NCBI GenBank assembly: GCA_037954665.1
Contig: JBBMOL010000082.1
Span: forward strand, 1,550,001 to 1,614,000
Direction of reading: 5' to 3'
Origin: Laguncularia racemosa
Lineage: Eukaryota > Streptophyta > Magnoliopsida > Myrtales > Combretaceae
DNA: 64,000 nt
The notes beneath the pieces are model-generated. The model did not search any database. It was not told where the DNA came from and worked only from the letters and a program-made list of their open reading frames with translations. Positions 54,490-64,000 of this stretch are shown here, piece by piece. The position numbers and the translations under genes are program-made. Each line of letters starts with the position of its first letter. The first letter of the stretch is position 1.

Positions 54490-57400
54490 TTCCCCTCCTC
54501 TTGAAAAGGATTTGTCCTCAAATCATCGCCTGCATCAAAAGGACTCAGATCAGTAACATTAAATGTGGTACCTACTTGATACTCACCTGGTAAATCTATC
54601 TTGTATGCATTATCATTGATGCGCTCAAGAATTTGAAATGGTCCATCGCCTCTAGGAAGTAGTTTAGATCTACGCTGCACAGGAAACCGCTCTTTGCGCA
54701 TGTGAACCCAAACCCAGTCCCCAGGTTCAAAAACAGCTAGTCAACGACCTTTGTTGGCTTGTTTCGCATACTGCTCTGTTCTTCGCTCAATGTTTAGCCT
54801 TGCCTTCTCATGGATCTGTTTAACAAATTCTGCTTTCTTCTTTCCATCTAGATTAACATACTCAGAAATAGGCAAAGGTGATAAATCCAAAGGAGTTAGT
54901 GGATTAAAACCATATACAATTTCAAAAGGAGTAAACTTAGTAGCAGAATGCACCGTACGATTATAGGCAAATTCAACATGCGGCAAACAATCCTCCCAAC
55001 TTTTAATATTCTTTTTAATTACAGCGCTCAACAAAGTAGATAAAGTCCGATTTACTACCTCAGTTTGACCATCAGTCTGTAGATGACAAATAGTAGAAAA
55101 CAATAACTTAGTTCCTAACTTAGCCCACAAGGTCTTCCAAAAGTAGCTCAAGAACTTAGCATCTCTATCCGATACGATTGTTCTAGGCATATCATGTAAT
55201 CTCACAACTTCCCTAAAGAACAAATTGGCAATATTGCAAGCATCATCCATTTTGTGACAAGGAATGAAATGTGCCATTTTAGAGAATCTATCCACAACTA
55301 CAAAAATAGAATCCCGACCATGTCTAGACCTGGGTAATCCTAACACAAAATCCATGGAAATATCTACCCAAGGCTCATGAGGAATGGGAAGTAGTGTATA
55401 AAGCCCTTGAGGTTGGACTCTAGATTTTGCTTGCTTACACATGACACATCGCTCACAAATCCTCTCAACATCTCGTTTCATGTGAGGCCAATAAAAGTGT
55501 TCCTGCAATACCCCTAAGGTTTTAGCTACTCCAAAATGTCCCATTATACCTCCTCCATGAGACTCCCTCACTAGTAATTCTCTTAAAGAACAAATTGGAA
55601 TGCATAGTTTACTCTCCGTAAACAAGAAGCCTTCATGTTTATAAAATTTACCATGCCCACTCTTCTCACAATGCACATACTCCTCACAAAACTCTCGATC
55701 AGCAGTGTACAATTCCTTAATGTGCTCAAAACCAAGCAATCTAGAACTAAGAGTAAAGATAAGAGTATGCCTTCTAGAAAGTGCATCAGCAACGACATTC
55801 TCTTTACCTTGCTTGTAGTGGATGACATATGGAAATGTTTTGATGAACTCCACCCTACGAGCATGCCTTTTGCTCAGCTTGTGTTACCCCTTTAAGTACT
55901 TCAAGGATTCATGATCAGTGTGGATCACGAACACTTTTGGCCAAAGATAGTGTTGCCAAGGCTCTAGGGCTCGAACCAACGCATCTAACTCCTTGTCATA
56001 AATAGGGTAGTTCAAGGTTGCCCCACTTAGCTTCTCGCTAAAGAATGCAATTGTTCTTCTCTCCTGCATGAGCACTGCTCCAATACCTAATCCTGAAGCA
56101 TCACACTCAATTTCAAACGTTTTAGCAAAGTCAGGTAAAGCAAGTAATGGCGCCTGAGTCAGCTTATTTTTAAGCGTCTGAAAGGCCTTCTCTTGTTGCT
56201 ATCCCCATCTGAACCCCACGTTTTTCTTAATTACCTCAGTAAGTGGTGCTGCAATGGTGTTGAAATCCTTCACAAACCTCCTGTAAAAGCTCGCTAGTCC
56301 ATGGAAACTCCGCACATTACTTACATTGGTTGGACTAGGCCATTCTTGGATTGCACGAATCTTTTCTTCATCAACCTGTATTCCCTGTGCACTAACAACA
56401 AAACCAAGAAACACAAGTTTGTCTGTGCAAAAAGTGCACTTCTTGAGGTTAGCGTATAATTACTCCTTTCGAAGCACTTCTAAAACATCCCTCAAGTGAG
56501 ATATATGGTCTTCCAAACTCTTGCTGTAAATGAGAATATCATCAAAATAGACAACCACAAATTTGCCAATAAAAGTCCTCAAAACATGATTCATAAGTCT
56601 CATAAAAGTACTAGGTACGTTAGTTGAACCGAAAGGCATTACTAACCACTCATACAATCCATATTTCGTTTTGAATGCGGTTTTCCATTCATCACCTTCT
56701 TTCATTCTAATTTGGTGATATCCACTTTTCAGATCAATTTTGGAAAAGACACTAGACCCATGTAACTCATCTAACATGTCATCTAAGCAAGGAATGGGAT
56801 GATGATACTTTACCGTGATGTTGTTGATGGCGCGGTAGTCAACACACATACTCCATGACCCATCCTTCTTAGGTACCAAAATCACTGGCACTGCGCTTGG
56901 ACTCATGCTTTCCCTCACGTACCCCTTCTCCATTAATTCATCGACCTGCCTTTGGAGTTCCTTTGTCTCCTCCGGATTGCTCCTATAAGCTGGCTTGTTT
57001 GGAATCAATGCTCCGGGTACAAGATCAATTTGGTGCTCAATACCACGAATAGCTGGTAATCCCTTTGGAATCTCTTCAGGGAAGACATCTTCAAAGTCCT
57101 GCACAATAGACACAACCACACTAGGCAAAGAGATAGATAGTTGGTTAGTATTAAGACATGTTTCCTTAAAAACCAGCAACAACATAGGTTGCTTCGTCAC
57201 TAACGCTCTCCTCACTACACTCGCTTTTGCCACACAACTCTCCTTTTGCAAGGCTGCACTCTCCTTTTCACTCACAACCAAAGTTGATCCCCCTTCAACT
57301 TGGTCTCTCACACTCTTTCTAGCCTTCCTCTCTTTTTCCTTGTGAGTTTGACTTTTGTGTTCCTTTTCTTTCTCATTATCTTTTTCTCTATCACTCTCCC

Positions 57401-59130
57401 TTTGTTTTTCACTCACCTTATGTTTTGCAAAAGACTGTTGTAGCTGCAACTGATCCTCATACACCTGTTTAGGTGTTAAAGGTTTAAGATTAAAGCTTTT
57501 CCCCTAGTAAACAAGCGTACACTTGTTAGAAAAACCATCATGAACAACCTTCCTATCAAATTGCCATGGTCTCCCCAACAACACATGACACGCTTGCATT
57601 GGCACTTCATCGCATAACACCTCATCCTCATACCTACCAATGCGAAAACCAATCAAGGCATGCTTACTCACCTTAGTCTCACCACTATCATTCAACCACT
57701 GCAATTTATATGGACTAGGATGTTTAGTAGTCTTGAGTCCTAACCTCTCAACAATAAAATTACTTACCACATTGGTGCAACTTCCTCCATCAATAATCAA
57801 ACTGCAAATATGATCACCTAGATAACATCTAGTATGAAAGATATTCTCTCTTTGCACCTCCTCTTCTTCCTTCACCTGCACATTCAAAGCTCGCTTCACT
57901 ACTGCCACTAGCCTCCCTATTGCAGGCTCCTCATCATCACTAGCATCCTCTAATGGAGGCATATCATCTTCTTCACTATCCCCCTCAGTCTCATACTCAC
58001 CATCATCATGCAGAATCATCACACGCCTATTTGGACATTGACTAGCAATATGGCCTCTACCTTGGCATTTAAAACATCTAATGTCACGATTTCTAGGAGT
58101 AGAAGAGTCAGGTTTACCTTGGTTACTAGGAGTAGAACCCGCTTGCCTCTGCTCTCCTTTCGGTTTGGTGGGTGAAGGCTTTTCTTCCTTCTTCCATTGA
58201 TTAGTCTTCCAGGTGGATGAACCAGTACCCTATTGAAACCGTACATTACTACTACATTTCCTCCTGTGCTGGTTCTCAACCTTTATAGCCATATGGACCA
58301 TATCTTCCAATTCTACATAATGCTGCAATTCAACAACATTTTGAATTTCTCTATTCAATCACGCAAGAAACTTCTCTATTCAATCACGTAAGAAACCTAG
58401 CCATGGTAGCCTCTCTATCCTCCTCTATATTCGCCCTGATCATCGTTACTTCCATCTCCTTGAAATACTCATCCACATTTCGGCTTCCCTGCTTAAGAGT
58501 TTGCAATTTGTTGTGCAATTTACGATAGTAATACGCAGGCACAAACCGCTTCTTCATCACTCTCTTCATCTCTTCCCATGACTCAATAGGTGGTTCGCCA
58601 TTCCTTATTCGATTCAACATTAGTTGATCCCACCACACTATGGCATAACCCGAAAATTCAATGGCAGCAAGTTTCACTTTCTTTCTACCACTATAGTTAT
58701 GACAATCAAATACCATCTCCACCTTCTTCTCCCACTCTAAGTACGCCTCGGGATCATTCTTCCCTTGGAAAGGAGGAATCTTCATCTTTATACTACTCAA
58801 TTGATTATCCTCTCTATTCCTAGCTCCTCTATCTTCCCAATCCCTAGTTCCTCTATTCCGACCACCATATCCTCTATAACTCCCGATAGAAGGCTCATCA
58901 AATTCATCATCCGACATTTCATCTCCACCCCTTGGTACTCTTCTAGAACAACTCTCCCTCTTACGCTCTTGGAAGACGTTTTTAGATTACTCTAGTCTTT
59001 GCTCTACCGTCTCATGAATTTGTTCCAAGCCCTCCTAAAACATTCTCTTCATCTCACCCCTCAACGCCTCAATCACTAACCTAGGATCAAACCTTCCCCT
59101 CTCACTTTCAAGAGAATGTTGCCTCAACAT
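54258..59130 (-). pseudogene. F2 gag-pol polyprotein, degraded but domain-complete
   Basis: Start at ATG 59130 (MLRQHSLESERGRF). Same domain order as F1: Gag, knuckle CFKCQGRGHIASQC (about 58040-58080), protease LIIDGGSCTNV, reverse transcriptase with YFDDILIYS, RNase H ECDASG, integrase CERC and D-D-E ([21 protein letters not shown]), then the [10 protein letters not shown] tail. From 58022 down to 54258 all pieces share one frame, interrupted only by nonsense codons at 57504, 56460, 56199, 55884, 54741 and 54465. The one frame change upstream equals the 25-bp tandem duplication at 58347-58396. The last ~77 codons lie in the 3' LTR. Confidence 0.87.
58347..58396. repeat. 25-bp tandem duplication in F2 gag
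   Basis: ttctctattcaatcacgYaa followed by gaaac, present twice in tandem with one difference. F1 has a single copy at the equivalent place. Adds +1 to the frame and so breaks F2 gag from pol. Confidence 0.85.
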
Positions 59131-59598
59131 AGTTCCTGCAGAAAAGATTAGTACTAACACAAATATATATATGATTAAACCTCACGATACACTCCCTTAC
59201 ATGTTTCGCTCAAATGATGTTATCACACAGTCACTCGTGTATTCTCACAAACAATGATGATATCAACTCGCCAATTCCTCTTCTCAATTCTCTTGGAACT
59301 AACCCAAACTACACCAATTCCCTTCCGTAGAATTGAAAACAACTCTAGGGTTCGTAAATTTCCTCTTTTTCTTTCCGAATTTATTTTTTTTTGTCTTTGT
59401 TGTTGCTCTTGATCATGCTCCTTTTTTTTGTGTCGTGATTCTTCTTTTTTTTTTTTGTAACAAAATTGAATAGTAGGTACTACACTTTCAATAGACAATT
59501 AATACTATGAAATTGAATACTAACAATTGATGTGAACGATTAGAGTTAGGGTTTTGATGTTACCTTCCTCAAATCGAACTGATGTTTGACAAACCTAA
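59131..59598 (-). other. F2 5' leader
   Basis: Non-coding, collinear with the F1 leader. T-rich runs near 59380-59457. Confidence 0.6.
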
Positions 59599-59610
59599 GC
59601 TCTGATACCA
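59599..59610 (-). other. F2 primer-binding site (initiator tRNA-Met)
   Basis: Minus strand tggtatcagagc beside the present LTR end. An identical 12-mer is inside the LTR at 59630-59641. Confidence 0.82.
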
Positions 59611-59613
59611 AAC

Positions 59614-59697
59614 TGATGCGAATCGATTGGCTCTGATACCAAACTGATACAAGATCGGTTTGATCAAATTCCTAACTGATACAAACTACGCCAATGT
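59614..59697 (-). repeat. F2 5' LTR, partial
   Basis: The U5 end only, matching 53587-53670, including the embedded PBS. Interrupted by G after ccaatgt. Confidence 0.82.
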
Positions 59698-61110
59698 TGA
59701 TAAAGGCATATTTTACTCATAATTCATTAAGCAATTTGCAAGTATTCATTATTGATTTTAGAGAAATCACAAGGAAATGGTACTTAATCATGTTTATTTT
59801 TATATTTCAGATGTTGAAGGACTTTGAGTTCAAAGCTTAATCAATTTGGAGAGATTGCATACAAATTGAAGCATGAAAAGATTGAAGGATTGCAAATGAG
59901 AGATTAAAGCCGCCAGCCTTTATGGCCGGCCTTCAATGCAAGGCCGCCGGCCTTTATGGCCGGCTTAAAAGAAGGTTGCCGGCCTTGGACCGTTCTTGTT
60001 TTAATTGCATCTTCTCGCCTCCCCTTGCATATATATAGGTCTTATGTCGATTTAGAGAGGAACTTTTGTCAAATTTTAGTGTTTTTAGAGTAGTTTTAAC
60101 CTAGTTTTAAGGGAGAATTGTGGAGATCAAATCTTGGAGAAAACTTTGTGATCTTCGTGGAGATTATCATCCTTTGTGAAGGATTTGTGGAGTTTTTTTC
60201 AATTAAGGTATTATTTGTATTGTTGAATTGGTGATTTCTGAACTTCATTTCTGATATGCAATTCAAGCATTTGATCTAACCATTGAATATGATTTCTTTT
60301 ACACGAATCTCCTTGAATCATAATCATGTCTTTATCTCCATGAATTGCTAAGTCTTTTCCTCGGGAAATTGGATGAAACCCTAGAATGTTAAAAGGATAA
60401 TTGTAGCCATGTTATATGATTAGGAATTATTAGGATTATTCATGATTGCAATTCCTTTGATTTCAATTATAATTGGTCTTTGATTATAATTGTTAGAAAT
60501 CCTTTTGATACGGGAGTTGATTAGGATTTGTTAGGAATTCTTAATTAGATTGATTATCAATACGGGAGTTGAGATAATTGGTTTAATTAGAGTTTATGGT
60601 AGGTGCAATGCAATGTTTCTTGTTAATTAATCACTAAGGGATTAGGGTTAATTGATTTAGGGCATTAGTTGTTTGTAACATCGGGAGGTGTATGAACATA
60701 ATTTTGATTCCTTGGTTAATTGGAGACGCGGAAGCCGACTAATTGATTTAAGGTTAACATCCTTAAAAAGGATTTTCTAAACTCACTTGAATAACCTTAT
60801 AACCACTAGTTGATATAACATGGTAGCAGTTTAATTAATGGATCTAGGGTGAATTCTAATTTCCCGCGTTCATAATCGATAGATTCTTCATAAAATTCTC
60901 CTTGTTTGCTTTAAGTTAAATTTTTAGCTTAGACATTTCAAAGCCCCTCTTTAATCTCCTAGATATTGATAAGAATTGCCATAGGTCTAGTACTCTATTG
61001 GTTCCTCGAGGGATCGACAATCTTACTTTTCACCACTCTATTACTTGATACGACCAGTGCACTTGCTGCAATTTACGCTCCCATTTTATATATACGTTCT
61101 GAGCGTATCA
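59698..61110 (+). repeat. Element G 5' LTR
   Basis: 1,413 bp, TGATAAAGGC to GAGCGTATCA. The GCCGGC island (about 59908-59995) is shorter than in A, which explains most of the length difference. TATA at 60030-60038. Confidence 0.9.
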
Positions 61111-61116
61111 AGTTTT

Positions 61117-61134
61117 TGGCGCCGTTGCCGGGGA
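61117..61134 (+). other. Element G primer-binding site (tRNA-Asp)
   Basis: tggcgccgttgccgggga, exact match to the tRNA-Asp complement, 6 nt after the LTR. Confidence 0.88.
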
Positions 61135-61223
61135 ACTAATAGATATTAGATTTCGTAATTCTATTGGTAGTCTAGGTGCAATTTTACGTTTTTCTTGGCT
61201 TTTGGTCTCTTTGCAAGTGTTAC

Positions 61224-63917
61224 ATGCGCAAGAGTAGGAGTGCTGATCTCCTACCTTTCGATATTGAGATTGTGCGTACTCTACGCCAGATTAGAAGAGA
61301 CAACAAGTATAGAGAACAAGTAGAAGAGATGGCGAATGAGGATAATCGTCAGATTCAGGGTGTTTAGCGAGCACTTAGAGATTTCTCTGTTCCTAGGATT
61401 CAGGAACAACCCATTGTTAGACTAACTATATAAGCCAACAATTTTGAGCTTAAACCGGCACTCATTCAAATGGTGCAATCGAGTCAGTTTGGAGGGTATT
61501 CAAATGAGAGCCCTAATGATCATCTTGCTGGGTTTCTTCAATACACCAACACTGTCAAGCAGAATGGTGTCACTGATGATGCCATAAGACTACAGCTTTT
61601 CCCTTTCTCATTAAGGGATAAAGCTAGAGCTTGGTTTTATTCATTGCCCCAGGGATCTATCACTACCTGGGAAGACCTATCAATCAAGTTCTTGAGGAGA
61701 TTCTTCCCACCAGCTAGGACTGCCAAACTAAGAAGTGATATCACTAACTTTGCAAAGTTTAGTGGCGAATCACTTTATGAGGCATGGGAGAGATTCAAGG
61801 AAGCAACGAGAAAATGCCCACATCATGGTTTACCAGATAATCTCCTTATTGAGATTTTTTACTTGAGTCTGGATGAGACATTGAGGTCTCTTGTGGATGC
61901 TGCAGCTGGGGGTGCACTAATGGGAAAAACTTACTTAGAGGCCAGTGCATTGATAGAAGAGATGGCCTCTAGTGCACACAATTGGCAAACTGAGAGAAGT
62001 GGTACAAGAGTAGCTTCAATGAATGACAATGTTAGTATGGCTCAGTTGACTGCTCAGATAGCTGCCCTCACCACTTAGGTAAGTAGACTCGCCTCTTCAA
62101 ATTCTTTTAATGCTAATCCATCTTCTAGTTGTGAAATTTGCTTAGGACCTCACTCAGCTAGTGAGTGCATGGCTGGAAAGTCATCAGCTCCATCTAGTGG
62201 AGAGCAGGTAAACTTTATAGGCAACTTCCAGAGAGGTACTCAAGGACCATATTCGAATACATAAAATCCTGGGTGGCACAATCATCCAAACTTCTCATGG
62301 AGGAATGAGAATCAAGAACTTAAACCGCCCCCTGGATTTCCCAAACAAGCCTCTGCTCAGAATGCCTATTCTCAACAACAACCCACTCAGATGGAAGAGC
62401 TCATGAGGAGCTACATGCAAAAGACTGACACCCTCCTGCAAAACCAACAAGCTTCTATTAGAAACTTAGAGGGTCAGCTCGGTCAAACTGCACAGCAGCT
62501 AAGTACTAGACCCTCAGGGTCTTTGCCTAGCAAAACTGAGGAGAACACCCATCATGTCAATGCCATCATGCTAAGGAGTGGTAAGGAGGTGAAGAAAGTT
62601 GAAAGGCAGGTAAAAATTAAAGAGAAAGATCCAGAGAAAGGTAAGCAGAAGGAGGAGGAACTCACATCCAAAACACCAGTGTTGCAGCCTTATGTTCCAC
62701 CTATCCCCTTCCCAGGAAGACTCAAGCAGAGGGAGTTGGAAGCCTAGTTTGCCAGGTTTTGTGACATATTTAAAGGGCTTCAAATCAATATACCTCTCTT
62801 AGAGGCCTTGAAGCAAATTCCATCTTATGCCAAATTCATGAAAGAGCTGCTCTCTAACAAAAGATCCATGGAGAGTGTTGAGAAAGTAATGCTTCTTGGC
62901 GAGAGTTCAGCTATCATAGAGAAGAAATCTACTCAGCTACCTAGAAAGCTAAAAGATCAGGGAAGTTTCAATATCCCTTGCACCATTGGTAATATTGATT
63001 TTGAGAATGTTTTGATTGATTCTGGTGCAAGTATTAATTTAATGCCACTTTCATTTTTTAGGAAGCTTGGAATAGAGCCACAAAAGTGCAAGAGGAGACC
63101 AATCACTGTGCAGCTAGCTGATAAGAGCCTAAGGTTTTCCAAGGGTACAGTGGAGGATGTCTTAGTCAAGGTCGATAAATTCATATTTCCAGTGGACTTT
63201 GTCATACTGGATGTGGAAGAAGATGAGGACATTCCACTCATTTTAGGTAGACCATTCCTAGCCACAGGTCAAGCTCTAATTGATTTAGGACAAGGTAAGC
63301 TCACCCTTAGAGCACTAGATGACTAGGTAACATTTGATATGTATGATCCTGTGTTTTTGTCTAATGAGAAAGCAATGTATTCTAACATATCTGCTGAGGG
63401 TGAAATTACTAACAATGATGTGGAGGAAGATGTAGGGCAAACCATTCTTGAAGCTGTCTTGAATGAGATAGATGATTGGGGGGATGAGGATGAGCAAGAA
63501 AACAAAGGCTGTAAGCAAGTACCCCAGACTGAAAATGTTATTGCTTTTGAGAAGACAGACCACTATGAGAAGCTACCAGTGCCGACACTAATGCTCATGC
63601 AGACACTTGAACCTAATGTCTTTTCTAATCAATTGTTTGATTATGAGTGTTTGAATTCAGGAAATCCATGGCCTCACATTAATCCAGCGCCTATGACAAG
63701 AGAATTGCAGCAGCAGATTCAAGGCCAGTTGGATGAACATAGGGAAATCCTGGGGTGGTCAAGGGCAGACATCCGGCAGGTAAGTTTATTGATATCCACC
63801 TATAAAACATTGGTGGAAGCTGAAAAGAAGGGCACCATACCATGGAAGGAAGCTTGGAATCCAAATCTGAAGATGATGGTATTGAAGGAGTTGTTTAAAC
63901 TCCTTGATTTAAGCTGA
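61224..63917 (+). pseudogene. Element G gag-protease with truncated reverse transcriptase
   Basis: From ATG 61224 (MRKSRSADLL) to the stop at 63915-63917 the whole 2.7 kb is in one frame, broken only by nonsense codons: 61365, 61431, 62076, 62262, 62745 and 63324. Gag (FPFSLRDKARAWFYSLPQGS, FLRRFFPPARTAKLRSDI), a weak Cys segment CEICLGPHSASEC, Q-rich linker (MRSYMQKTDTLLQNQQ), lysine/glutamate-rich segment, then protease with intact LIDSGASINLMP and LILGRPFLA. The acidic spacer (EIDDWGDEDEQENKG) leads to DEHREILGWSRADI and LKELFKLLDLS, the remnant of the reverse-transcriptase N-terminus, where the frame ends. Better preserved than A: no frame shifts and an intact protease DSGA. Confidence 0.87.
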
Positions 63918-63964
63918 GATGACAAACCCTGATAGTCAGGCTGATGACTATAAAACAAGCGCTC

Positions 63965-63982
63965 TATGGGAGGCAGCCCATA
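63965..63982 (+). other. Post-stop hairpin motif, element G
   Basis: tatggg-aggcag-cccata. The closing base pair is T-A, where B and D have C-G, so both stem sides changed together. Confidence 0.7.
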
Positions 63983-64000
63983 TTTATGTTTACTTTATTT

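Larger units (their letters stand above)
53587..59697 (-). mobile_element. F2: second copy of the F family, inserted in H and cut by G
   Basis: 3' LTR complete (53587-54489, 903 bp); 5' LTR only 59614-59697 because G is inserted. The gag-pol frame parallels F1. Its LTRs are about 50 bp longer than in F1 because they include an extra former LTR end and PBS sequence. The left target copy would be aaagg; the right one is outside the window. Confidence 0.87.
59698..64000 (+). mobile_element. Element G: A-family retrotransposon, 5' part (runs off the window)
   Basis: 5' LTR 59698-61110, exact tRNA-Asp PBS, gag-pro with the same truncated reverse-transcriptase end as A, then the post-stop hairpin. 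The 3' part is outside the window. Inserted in the F2 5' LTR; expected target copy aatgt. Confidence 0.9.

Overview
This window is intergenic chromatin from a flowering plant, probably a eudicot. It is AT-rich and almost entirely nested transposable elements. The plant origin is shown by Athila/Tat-like and other Ty3/gypsy LTR retrotransposons primed by tRNA-Asp or initiator tRNA-Met, a BED/hAT transposase, and a broken P-class pentatricopeptide-repeat (PPR) gene. I see no intact host gene, no rRNA or tRNA gene and no CRISPR. The species cannot be named from the sequence.

Layout. (1) 1-18677 is a four-layer nest: a fragment of an Athila-like internal region (O) holds a decayed hAT transposon (172-18620, 8-bp target duplication), which holds retrotransposon A (638-14893, TSD gcttc), whose 5' LTR holds retrotransposon B (1474-8441, TSD attgc). 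(2) 18678-24883 has a PPR pseudogene, a possible LTR fragment, unassigned sequence and a solo LTR (23393-24494, TSD ataag). (3) 24889-42314 is retrotransposon C (minus strand), split by E (26141-31304, TSD tccaa) and by a rearranged B-family block, D (32205-39520). (4) 42487-49295 is F1 (minus, TSD attta), with gag, protease, reverse transcriptase, RNase H and integrase. (5) 49685-64000 is a nest of H (minus, protease-only), F2 (minus, second gag-pol copy) inserted in H's 5' LTR, and G (plus, A family) inserted in F2's 5' LTR and running off the window.

How the parts relate. Only F1 and F2 carry reverse transcriptase and integrase. A, B, D, E, G and H, and C as far as preserved, keep gag and/or protease but lack polymerase, so they look like non-autonomous elements moved in trans. 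This is supported by truncation points and nonsense codons shared between independent insertions. The coding regions are otherwise decayed, largely by CAG>TAG and CAA>TAA changes, as expected of methylated, silenced elements.

Most notable patterns: GC palindrome islands (CACGGCCGTG and GCCGGC types) directly upstream of the core promoter in several unrelated LTR families; duplicated PPT modules and a conserved post-stop hairpin in the Athila-like families; and LTRs that have swallowed their own primer-binding site, seen in two unrelated families.
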